A model generated the notes under the pieces. It searched no databases. It was not told where the DNA came from and was given only the letters and a program-made list of their open reading frames with translations. A DNA stretch of 64,000 nucleotides from Robinsoniella peoriensis (lineage in GTDB: Bacteria; Bacillota; Clostridia; Lachnospirales; Lachnospiraceae): the NCBI RefSeq assembly GCF_000797495.1, contig NZ_JTGN01000005.1:367107-431106 (forward strand), read 5' to 3'. Positions 15,594-23,854 of the stretch are shown in pieces. The position numbers and the translations under genes were made by a program. Each line of letters starts with the position of its first letter. The first letter of the stretch is position 1.

Positions 15594-15694
15594 TCTAAAC
15601 CTCCTTTTTCAGTAGTGTATACTTAACAAGCGGATCTTAGTCCATTATTTATCTGCAATATGAATGGCCCTCAGATGTTTCTGGGTTATTGCAT

Positions 15695-15748
15695 AAAAAT
15701 AAGAAGTATATGGGCGGATCGTCACTTCCGCTCTATACTTCTTATTTT
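15695..15748. terminator. Bidirectional terminator
   Basis: AAAAATAAGAAGTATA (15695-15710) pairs with TATACTTCTTATTTT (15734-15748). The loop contains a further GGCGGA/TTCCGC pairing. A and T runs on both sides fit termination on both strands. Confidence 0.75.
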
Positions 15749-15756
15749 CATTTTAT

Positions 15757-15960
15757 CTAATCCTGTTCCTGCAATAATCTCAGGTAGTGGTTCGCTTCCC
15801 TCAGTACATGGTCTGCAAGGAGCGGAAGTATAATGGAGGAAATCTCACAATCAGAAATTCCTTTTGTTCCGGCTTCTTTAAAATCACGGTATCTGCAGGT
15901 TTCCTCCAGTGTTCTCTGGGTAAGTTCATACCGCCCAATGGGACCCGTCAGGTATAAAAA
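15757..15960 (-). pseudogene. C-terminal remnant of a DUF2935 protein
   Basis: Directly after the stop codon of the cyclase-family gene (15961-15963), and in the same frame, 67 codons stay open to a TAG at 15757. They read LYLTGPIGRYELTQRTL ... GISDCEISSIILPLLADHVLREANHYLRLL. This resembles the C-terminal end of DUF2935 proteins (four-helix, metal-binding-like domain). No in-frame ATG, no ribosome binding site and no N-terminal half are present, so it is a decayed fragment. The family name is from memory of the ADHVLREANHYLRLL motif. Confidence 0.6.
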
Positions 15961-16710
15961 CTATTCTGCAATCGCCCACATCCGCACCGGAAGCCCCGTT
16001 GCTCCTTCAATGGGAAGAAATGCCGCAATGACTACGGCTCCCGCAGGAGGGACTTTGTCCAGATTGCACATTACCTCTACCTGAAGCTTACCCTTTTTCA
16101 AAAGATAGCGTTCACATGCAAGATCCCCTGCTTGTGCAGCCAGCTCGGATGCATCAGTATCCAGTGTCTCATGTCCGTTTGCTGCTGCATTTCTCACCTC
16201 GTAAATATACTGCAGCGCCTCCATAGACCATCCCGGAAAATGTTCACCGCCATTTTCATCGAAATTGGAAATGGCATCCATATCCGGCCAGCGGGAACTC
16301 CATCCCGTATACAGTGCCACAAAGGCCCCGTCCGGGATTTCACCGTATTTTTCTTCATACGCTTTAAGGTCCTCTACCGTAACCGCATAGTGCACATCTT
16401 GTTTTACCTTATCCGAAATATCAATAACCACTAATGGAAATACCATATCCTTAACGGAATATGCTTCCGATAAAGCTTCCCCTTTAATAAAATGCCCTGG
16501 GAAATCAATATGCGTACCAAACTGACCCGGAAATTTGAAAGACTGAATCAGACACTCCAATTCATTGCCCCAGTCATATACCGTTTTTGAAAGCTCCACT
16601 GCTCCTTCCGGTATACCGCTCCAATAAGGGCTGGTGTTGTTCAGGGGATGCGAAAGTTCAATCCAGCGGTAATTTTTCAGTTTCTCTAGTTCTTCCCATA
16701 GTTTGTACAT
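15961..16710 (-). CDS. Cyclase-family (kynurenine formamidase-like) metal hydrolase
   Basis: A 249-residue protein beginning MYKLWEELEKLKNYRWIELS. The fold marker is LSHPLNNTSPYW near the N-terminus, then the metal-binding FGTHIDFPGHFIKG (the HxDxPxH motif), VVIDIS and ALYTGWSSRW. C-terminally it has EVMCNLDKVPPAGAVVIAAFLPIEGATGLPVR (an amidohydrolase-like closing segment). GGGAGG lies 8 nt before the ATG at 16710; a longer frame to 16752 is unsupported. The cyclase family includes kynurenine formamidases and isatin hydrolases, but many members have no known substrate. No tryptophan genes are nearby. Confidence 0.85.
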   Translation of the reverse strand: MYKLWEELEKLKNYRWIELSHPLNNTSPYWSGIPEGAVELSKTVYDWGNELECLIQSFKFPGQFGTHIDFPGHFIKGEALSEAYSVKDMVFPLVVIDISDKVKQDVHYAVTVEDLKAYEEKYGEIPDGAFVALYTGWSSRWPDMDAISNFDENGGEHFPGWSMEALQYIYEVRNAAANGHETLDTDASELAAQAGDLACERYLLKKGKLQVEVMCNLDKVPPAGAVVIAAFLPIEGATGLPVRMWAIAE

Positions 16711-17073
16711 ATATGTTTCCTCCCTATCTGTTATATTTTTACAAAAAGCCATAATATCAGCTATTTGTCAGTTAAAATGTTACGTAACGTAAATATCATG
16801 AATCATGACCGACAGCTCTGCTGCAAATCTCATATTAGGCAAAGTATAGCAGGTAACATTGGAAGTTACAAGATATATAAGATAAATTATTTGCATTTTT
16901 CTGTACTTATTTATCTTCTAATTAATGAATGATATGTTTATTGCAAAGCCTATTGTATTATAGTAATATAAAATATAAAACAAAAACAGACACAATTGAA
17001 ACTTAACGTTTATCTGGCAAAGAGGATTCCCAATACATTTTCTGCAGCAGATAGACAATGAGGAAGGACCACT
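16711..17073. other. 363-bp divergent intergenic region
   Basis: This gap separates the cyclase-family gene from the sensor kinase gene. It holds a perfect 10-bp palindrome GTTACGTAAC (16779-16788), extended by a further CGTAA, which could be an operator. The rest is AT-rich without a gene, clear -35/-10 pair or terminator that I can support. Confidence 0.4.
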
Positions 17074-18912
17074 ATGTATATAAAACATTATTCCAATAAA
17101 AATACCTTACTATTACGAGTTACACTGATCATTCTATCTGCTGCTGTTTCCATAACGGCAGTCATACTTTTCACCACATTGTTTCGCTTTGACCAGCAAA
17201 TGAAAGTGGATGGAAAGTTATTTCCTGTAGAAATCATCGGGGAATACAGTGAAGAAGGCGGCCCCTGGAAGACTTTAACCCACCAGACTGATTTTGAAAA
17301 TAAGGATCTAAGGGATATTACGGTGCGTGGTTACTTCAGCAGGGATATTCCGGAGGGAGATAAGATCTTTATTAACATCGATCATATGCGTGTTTCCCTT
17401 AGCATAAACGGTAAAGAAATTTATGCTACCGGACCTGTAAGAAGCCAGGGAAATCCCACCCAGGCAGTTGGGAAACAGTGGGTTAACATTGTTTCACCGG
17501 GCATTACCTCCAGCGACAGTGTGGAATTAAATTTTGGCAATCTCTATGGGAATGCCTATATGATTCAGTTTGATGAATTACTCCGGCAAATGCATACCGG
17601 TGATGAACGAATGATGTTGTTTAAAGCAGTAAGCAATGACGGGTGGACGATGAGCATCGGTACGATTTTTCTGTTCCTGACGTTATTTTTGCTAATCGTT
17701 GCTCTGGAATGTGCCATTTTGAAACTTAAAGGTGCACGCCGTTTTCTGTGGCTTGGATTGGTTACACTGTTTTCCTCCATCTGGTTCTATACCCTGTCTC
17801 CTGCCCCTACGCTGGTTTTGCCCTTTCCTGTATTTCTGAATGTCCTTTATGCCTTTTCCATGCAGGGAATCGCAGTATTTGTTGTACTATTTGCAGCTGA
17901 ACATCTCTCCGGCTGGAGAAAGCAATCCTTATTATACTGTACCGGCCTTCTGATGCTTGTCACCCTTGCTGCAATGCTGAATCAGATATTCCTTATACAG
18001 GATCTCTATACGGCCATTAATTATTTCTCCATTCTGGACCTGCTCATTGCACTGTGGGTAATCTTCTGCCTGTTTTACGAAACACGCAGGCTGAACAACA
18101 GAGAATCTGCCCAATTACTGAAAGCCATTTTCCCTCTGGCAGTCTGTGCAGTTTTAGAATTAATCAATGGATATGTGCAGTTTTCAGAGGCCGCCATTCT
18201 ATTGGGACTGGGATTAATCTCCTTTTCCCTGATTGAGGAAATCTATACCATACGAAGGATCAAAGAGAGTATGAACAGTGAAAAACGTGCCCTTATCCTT
18301 GAAAATGAGTTAAACCAAAATCGTATTTCCGTGATGCTCAGCCAGGTACAGCCCCATTTTCTCTTTAATGCCCTGCAGGGTATCAAACAGCTCTGTGACA
18401 CAGAACCTGCCCGGGCTTCAGAAGCATTAGAGCGTTTTTCCTTTTATCTCAGGGGTAACCTGGATTCTTTGATGGACAAACAGCTGATTTCTTTTGAGAA
18501 GGAAATGTTTCATGTGAACAATTATCTGTATCTGGAAAAGATGCGGTTTCCGAATAAGCTGCATATTGAAACCGAGATTCTGTATCAGGACTTTCTGCTT
18601 CCCCCTCTTACGGTCCAGACAATCGTGGAAAATGCAGTACGGCATGGAATTATCAAGAGAAAATCCGGGGGTACGCTGTGTATTAAAAGTGAGCGAACTG
18701 ACGATAACATTATGATTACCATCCGTGATGACGGACTTGGATTTGATTTGGACATTCCGAAAGAGGATGGACGTACACACGTGGGAATCGAAAATGTACG
18801 CAGCCGGCTCATGCTGCAATGCGGCGGCTCCCTGGTGGTCGAGAGTGAAGCAGGTGTGGGTACAACAGTTAAAATCATTCTGCCGCAGAACGTGGAGCTG
18901 AAATCTCAGTAA
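17074..18912 (+). CDS. Membrane sensor histidine kinase (YesM/LytS-type, 7TM)
   Basis: A 612-residue kinase. The N-terminal helix (residues 13-40) is followed by an extracellular beta-rich region to about residue 185, with FSRDIPEGDKIFINIDHMRVSLSINGKEI resembling a 7TMR-DISM or galactose-binding fold. About seven membrane helices follow (190-390). The cytoplasmic part has the His_kinase motif LSQVQPHFLFNALQGIKQL, with His as phosphoacceptor, and an ATPase domain with VENAVRHG, DDGLGFD and VGIENVRSRL. GGAAGGA lies before the ATG. No response regulator is encoded next to it, which is unusual for this family. It is convergent with the GH38 gene and sits at the edge of the mannoside locus, so sensing of a glycan is plausible but unproven. 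Confidence 0.88.
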   Translation: MYIKHYSNKNTLLLRVTLIILSAAVSITAVILFTTLFRFDQQMKVDGKLFPVEIIGEYSEEGGPWKTLTHQTDFENKDLRDITVRGYFSRDIPEGDKIFINIDHMRVSLSINGKEIYATGPVRSQGNPTQAVGKQWVNIVSPGITSSDSVELNFGNLYGNAYMIQFDELLRQMHTGDERMMLFKAVSNDGWTMSIGTIFLFLTLFLLIVALECAILKLKGARRFLWLGLVTLFSSIWFYTLSPAPTLVLPFPVFLNVLYAFSMQGIAVFVVLFAAEHLSGWRKQSLLYCTGLLMLVTLAAMLNQIFLIQDLYTAINYFSILDLLIALWVIFCLFYETRRLNNRESAQLLKAIFPLAVCAVLELINGYVQFSEAAILLGLGLISFSLIEEIYTIRRIKESMNSEKRALILENELNQNRISVMLSQVQPHFLFNALQGIKQLCDTEPARASEALERFSFYLRGNLDSLMDKQLISFEKEMFHVNNYLYLEKMRFPNKLHIETEILYQDFLLPPLTVQTIVENAVRHGIIKRKSGGTLCIKSERTDDNIMITIRDDGLGFDLDIPKEDGRTHVGIENVRSRLMLQCGGSLVVESEAGVGTTVKIILPQNVELKSQ

Positions 18913-18950
18913 TTGGGGTATTGGATTCAGGTTGTCGCTGCAAAGCTGTT

Positions 18951-21554
18951 TCACAGCACGGTGGAACCGGAAACCATCGCTTTTCCAAAAATATCACAAT
19001 CCTTTAATCCAACCGCCCCAGGTGTCCATTGAAAGGTTCTAAGCTCAAAGGGCTTCAGCTCAAGCTCCTGCTCATACCCGTCCAGCGGAAGGGATACCTT
19101 CACCTTTCGCCTGCGTCCTGTGCTTTCAAACAGGCGAATCACATAAGCCTCCTGACCGGCAGCCTTTCTCCATGAAGATAGAATTACAGCGGGATCATCC
19201 ACTAATATGACGCTTCCCATCTTCTTTCCTTCTCCTGAGGGAAATGCCTGCAGTACAACCGGCGCCTCCTGGAACACAATGGCTTCATTCATCACCTGCT
19301 CCAGACGTTCGGAGCCATTTCCTCCCTGTATCACAAAAGAAAATTCCCGTTCTCCCTGATCTATGTAAGGCAGGTAACGGTCCTGTACCAGAAGGGGTCT
19401 GTCTCCAATTGGGTGCGCAGAATATACGGCAGAGTGAATCAGCGATATCCTCATGGTTCCATCCATAAAATCTACGCCGGAATTGCCCATATTCAGTACG
19501 GTCAGAGCAGAATTCTCTTGCCCGTCCCATAGCCCGCACCAGCGATGGAAAACCTTTTCTTTCCCATCCGTTTCCTGATCCATTACACCGCAGACCGTTT
19601 CGCTGCGCCCTTTGGCTTCTTTCAGACAGGTGGGAATCTCAAATTTTAAAAACTTGCCCTTCTCTGTCCAATTAACCTTTACTTCTACCGTAACGGCAGT
19701 TCCGTAAACAGGAAGAATATAATTGATACAGGCTTTGGAGGTTTCATAGGAAAATACAGCCTCTACCACAGTTCTGACGGGACCACTTTCAATAATCCGC
19801 ACGCTGTCTATCACCGTTCCTGCCCTGCCATGGCAATCATTGTACACTCCACTGAAGCGGCTCCCTTCCTCCTTTTCCATCAAGACAAACCGCCCTTCCT
19901 CCTGTTGGTAGCTTTTGCGGTTCATTCCCCATGGATCACAGTCCGTCTTCATGACCGTTAGGGCACATCCTCCTGTTTTAAGATAATTTCTTCCGTTTAC
20001 CCGGTAAGCATCCAGGAGGCCTGTTTTGCAGTTTACAGCCGCATATAGCGTACCATTGTCAAATACAATCTGCTCATTAGAAATCTCAAGTGCCTGATTC
20101 TGTGCGTTTCCCGGTCTTTGCTCTGTCATCCGGATTCCGGCAGAAAAACGGTTCATAGAAGCCGGTGCCAAAGCAGCATGGAAGGTCACTCGCTTTCTCC
20201 AGTCCAGATTCAAATTGCAGGCTTCTTTTTCCACCTGGCTTTTGAGTTCTTTTCCATTCCGGGTAATATATGGGAGCGCATATTTATCTGTCCAGTTCTG
20301 ATTTGCCAGCTGGAAATCACAGGTGAAATCCCGTTCCACCGGGTAGGGGTGCGGATTGTAGATCAACACAGGAAACTCTCCCTCCTGAGCCGGTTCTTCT
20401 CCATTCATTAAGGCAAAAAAGGCCTTGCGCTTCCACTTTTTTACGATTTCCAATCCAAAGCTTAAGGTCTGCAGACTTCTTTCTTCTGCGGACCGGATAG
20501 CTGTGCCCGGCAAAATATCGTGAAATTCACAAAACAGCAATGCTTTTTGTGCCTCCTGTAACTCTTCCTCCGGGTAAGAGAGAAGTCCCAGGGCAACAGC
20601 CTGTGACAGCATCTTCTCGGTTACAGACAATTCCCCTTCCAGCTCTCTGTGCTTCTGCTTGATGCGTATTTGGGATGTATAACAGCCCACAGACCAGGCA
20701 TTCAAATCCTTTTTCACGATCGGTTCTGTTTTCCCGGAATTCATGCACAACTGTCTGCGTTCCGAGAAATAGGCTTCCGGCGTAGAGTGAATCAGATTCC
20801 ACTGTGGCTCATCTGATGAATCCACAGCGGATACGGATAATTTCACATCCGGATTTTTTGCCATCATCATTCGCCCGATCTCTTCCAGATCTATCCTGGA
20901 TGGTCCGCCTCCATGATTACCCACTCCCCACAAAATGCATCCGATCTGAAGATTTGGATTCATCCCTTGTTCTTTCAGCCATTTGTGTATAGTCTTTCCT
21001 GCTTCTCCCATCAGGGTTCCATAGGTATCCGATCTGTGGGCCATCACTCTGGATCCGTCAAATCCTTCCCAGATGAAATCATCCTCCGGCAGCAAGCAGT
21101 CACCCTGCCCCGGACGGCAAAACAGATACGACTCATATCCGGCCTTTGCCAAAAGCTGTACCAGCCCTCTGCTGTGTCCGAAGGAATCAAAATTGATTGC
21201 CGTAGTATTTGTTACACCAAACTTTTCCTGAAAATAGTTTCTTCCCAACTCTATCTGCCGAAGAATGGATTCGCCGCTTGGCATATTGCAGTCCGGCTGC
21301 AGATACCAGCCTCCCATAATATGCCATCTGCCCTTTTCCACAAGACTGCGGATGCGGGCAAACAGCCTGGGTTCATACTCCTCGATCCATTCATATAACA
21401 GTGCCTCGTTATGATTAAACACCAGTCCGTCATATTCTTCACAGAAAGCAGCTGCCATACGAAAGGTTGACAGGGCTGTGGATATTCCTTCTTCCATATC
21501 CCACAGCCATACGGGATCAATATGGGCATTACAGATTAAATGCAGATTTTTCAT
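18951..21554 (-). CDS. GH38 alpha-mannosidase-type glycoside hydrolase (paralogue 1)
   Basis: An 867-residue cytoplasmic enzyme with no signal peptide. The GH38 catalytic domain (residues 1-280) starts with the zinc motif NAHIDPVWLWD. The probable nucleophile Asp is in NFDSFGHSRG, and GVGNHGGGPSR is also typical. The alpha-mannosidase middle domain (about 290-370) includes LLFCEFHDILPGTAIRSAEE. Beta-rich C-terminal domains complete it. AGGAG lies about 11 nt before the ATG. It is the last gene of the minus-strand mannoside operon, 57 bp after the GH95-like gene. Likely role: release of mannose from imported manno-oligosaccharides. Linkage specificity cannot be read from sequence. Confidence 0.9.
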   Translation of the reverse strand: MKNLHLICNAHIDPVWLWDMEEGISTALSTFRMAAAFCEEYDGLVFNHNEALLYEWIEEYEPRLFARIRSLVEKGRWHIMGGWYLQPDCNMPSGESILRQIELGRNYFQEKFGVTNTTAINFDSFGHSRGLVQLLAKAGYESYLFCRPGQGDCLLPEDDFIWEGFDGSRVMAHRSDTYGTLMGEAGKTIHKWLKEQGMNPNLQIGCILWGVGNHGGGPSRIDLEEIGRMMMAKNPDVKLSVSAVDSSDEPQWNLIHSTPEAYFSERRQLCMNSGKTEPIVKKDLNAWSVGCYTSQIRIKQKHRELEGELSVTEKMLSQAVALGLLSYPEEELQEAQKALLFCEFHDILPGTAIRSAEERSLQTLSFGLEIVKKWKRKAFFALMNGEEPAQEGEFPVLIYNPHPYPVERDFTCDFQLANQNWTDKYALPYITRNGKELKSQVEKEACNLNLDWRKRVTFHAALAPASMNRFSAGIRMTEQRPGNAQNQALEISNEQIVFDNGTLYAAVNCKTGLLDAYRVNGRNYLKTGGCALTVMKTDCDPWGMNRKSYQQEEGRFVLMEKEEGSRFSGVYNDCHGRAGTVIDSVRIIESGPVRTVVEAVFSYETSKACINYILPVYGTAVTVEVKVNWTEKGKFLKFEIPTCLKEAKGRSETVCGVMDQETDGKEKVFHRWCGLWDGQENSALTVLNMGNSGVDFMDGTMRISLIHSAVYSAHPIGDRPLLVQDRYLPYIDQGEREFSFVIQGGNGSERLEQVMNEAIVFQEAPVVLQAFPSGEGKKMGSVILVDDPAVILSSWRKAAGQEAYVIRLFESTGRRRKVKVSLPLDGYEQELELKPFELRTFQWTPGAVGLKDCDIFGKAMVSGSTVL

Positions 21555-21611
21555 TATAACTTATACTCCTGTCTCTTCCATTATTTTAAGCCGGAATAAA
21601 TTTGAATACAA

Positions 21612-23825
21612 TCACAGGAACTCAAGTACCCATTCCTCTTCGGGACGCACATAAATCGAGCAGGTTCCGTTTCCATAAGTGACTATTTCTTCACCATTTC
21701 TCATGATACACTTCAAATGGTTTTCTTCCTTCCAATGCAGTATCAGGGTTTCCTCCTCTGCCGTATGAATCACGGCTCTTCTCATATGATAATTCCTTCT
21801 CTCCAGAGATATGCGGTGTCCGCCCTCTACCGTAAGTCCACGGCAGCTGCATTCCTTCCATTCATCCGGCATCCCCATCATCAGCCATATTCCACTTTCT
21901 GCTCTGTGTACAAACATTTCACATAGAGCGGCAGGAATAAAGAAGCCCGATTCCAGTGTAAATGCATCTGAGCTCTCTCCTGCGTTGGTGTCAGATATCC
22001 GCAGAACTCCGTTTTGATAGGGATCTCCATTTACCGTAAAAGAATTGCGGGATCTAAAAACCATGCAATAGATTTCCAACATGGTACGGCACATATTTCC
22101 TCTTCCGCATCTGGCTGCCATAATTCCCATATATGGGAATGAAAAAGCCGCATATTCCAAAAATCCCTGATTGACTGCCGTATCCAGAGAACGATTTGCC
22201 ACCTCATTATGGGACTCCTGGCACAAGGGATAAATGGGGTACATCTGGCAAAAATGACGGTGTGAGCCAAACACCTCGATCCCGTCAAACAGTGAAAATC
22301 CTTTTCCCGTGGGAACTACTGGCGCCAGGCGGCGTTCCCATTCCAAAAATTTACTTCCATCCCTGCCGAGAACTTTTGAATAACCTTCCATTTTCCGGCA
22401 CAAATAATGCAGGCAGGATAACGTAAACGTGGAATCATCCGCCATCAGCATATGACCATCCCGGTCTACCTCCGGAGATTGGGTAAACGGAATATGTAAA
22501 TATTCATCTTCCTTTTCATAAGCAATGGACTGATACAGATGAATTACCTTCTCTATAAAAGGATAGATTTTATCTCTAAGGGTATCCTGTTCTCTGCTAT
22601 ATTCATAGAACCAGGTAAAATCCACTGCTACGAACAGCTCCGGTCCCAGAATCGTATTCCAGTAACACCACTCAGAGGCAGCTCCTGTTCCGTCCGGCGC
22701 CATCATAGTGGGTACATGGATGGCATTTTTAATACCAAACAGCTTCCATGCCCGCTCCTCCAGTCTGGGCATTGCTTTTGCATAATAATCAATATATGGA
22801 CGCACCAGCTTTACATTTCCTGTTTTATAGGCAGGCCAATAGCAGGACTGCACATTCAGGTCATTGTGCAGATCTCCGAACCATGCCGGCATCCGGTTGT
22901 CCGGATTCCATACTCCCTGAAGGGTAATGGGGGAGGCATCTTCTCTTTCATTGCAGTAGAGCTTATACATTTCCTGCTCAAAAGCCTCCTGCAGCCTTTC
23001 ACTTGGCACCTCTATCCCAAAACCAGACCAATAGGCATTCCAATCCTTCTCATGACTCTTGAGATAACATTCTGTTCTGGCAAGATAATCCTCCGCCAGG
23101 CTCTCGCCTGCCGCACTCATACAGGATTCCTCTTCCAGATTTCCCGCATTAATTCCAACTGCCAGGGCAATTCCCTGCTGCAGCTGCTTCTGACGGCCGC
23201 AAAGTACCGCTGACATATCTTTGCCGAAATGCTGCTTTACGGTAAAGGTATCCCCCTTCTCTATCTGGATGCATGGCTCATAATTCCAGTTTTTCAAAGG
23301 CTTCAGTCTTGGAGATTCCAGATCCCAGCCAAGCGCATGAATCTCTAACCCCTTTTCTTCCCCCTGTATGTCACTGCTCCATTCCATATACAGAATATTC
23401 ACACAGGAATCCAGCCAGATACGTCCTTCCATGGTTCTTTTGTGATCCAGTTCCAGAGAAATAACGGACTGCGCATGCTTTGGATTTGTTCGTGCACAAA
23501 ATCCGGTTACTTTTCCCGGAATTCCAATTTCAACTGCCAGAGCCGGAAGCTTAGTCCTTCCGATATGCTCTTCAAAAATATTCGTATCCTCTACATATTC
23601 CGGATTTCCCTTCAGATATTCCGTTTTATGCTGCAAGATCTGCTGAAATACGGCTTTGGGTTCATCAGGAAGGGTCTCTCTTAATTCCCACAGCTTCACA
23701 TGATCCAACGAGATGCATAATTTTTCATCACGAATGTATAATACCGCTCCCATATTTCCGTTTCCCCAAAATGGTCCTTCGCAGAACTGATAGGGAATTC
23801 TGTCAATTATTATGTTTCTATCCAT
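21612..23825 (-). CDS. GH95-like glycoside hydrolase
   Basis: A 737-residue protein without signal peptide. The N-terminal beta-domain (MDRNIIIDRIPYQFCEGPFWGNGNMGA) resembles the GH65/GH95 N-terminal domain. The (alpha/alpha)6 barrel carries LQGVWNPDNRMPAWFGDLHNDLNVQSCYWPAY, close to the GH95 motif with Asn residues that assist catalysis. ASEWCYWNTILG and QSPEVDRDGH are further in. The C-terminal segment has LPDEW-like MGMPDEWKECSCRGL. Canonical GH95 are alpha-L-fucosidases or alpha-L-galactosidases; this is a divergent member, so the sugar is open. It lies between the membrane AraC gene and GH38 paralogue 1, in the same direction. A weak AGAGG ribosome binding site precedes the ATG. Confidence 0.75.
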   Translation of the reverse strand: MDRNIIIDRIPYQFCEGPFWGNGNMGAVLYIRDEKLCISLDHVKLWELRETLPDEPKAVFQQILQHKTEYLKGNPEYVEDTNIFEEHIGRTKLPALAVEIGIPGKVTGFCARTNPKHAQSVISLELDHKRTMEGRIWLDSCVNILYMEWSSDIQGEEKGLEIHALGWDLESPRLKPLKNWNYEPCIQIEKGDTFTVKQHFGKDMSAVLCGRQKQLQQGIALAVGINAGNLEEESCMSAAGESLAEDYLARTECYLKSHEKDWNAYWSGFGIEVPSERLQEAFEQEMYKLYCNEREDASPITLQGVWNPDNRMPAWFGDLHNDLNVQSCYWPAYKTGNVKLVRPYIDYYAKAMPRLEERAWKLFGIKNAIHVPTMMAPDGTGAASEWCYWNTILGPELFVAVDFTWFYEYSREQDTLRDKIYPFIEKVIHLYQSIAYEKEDEYLHIPFTQSPEVDRDGHMLMADDSTFTLSCLHYLCRKMEGYSKVLGRDGSKFLEWERRLAPVVPTGKGFSLFDGIEVFGSHRHFCQMYPIYPLCQESHNEVANRSLDTAVNQGFLEYAAFSFPYMGIMAARCGRGNMCRTMLEIYCMVFRSRNSFTVNGDPYQNGVLRISDTNAGESSDAFTLESGFFIPAALCEMFVHRAESGIWLMMGMPDEWKECSCRGLTVEGGHRISLERRNYHMRRAVIHTAEEETLILHWKEENHLKCIMRNGEEIVTYGNGTCSIYVRPEEEWVLEFL

Positions 23826-23854
23826 CTATTTACTACCTCTGTTTTCATTATGAA

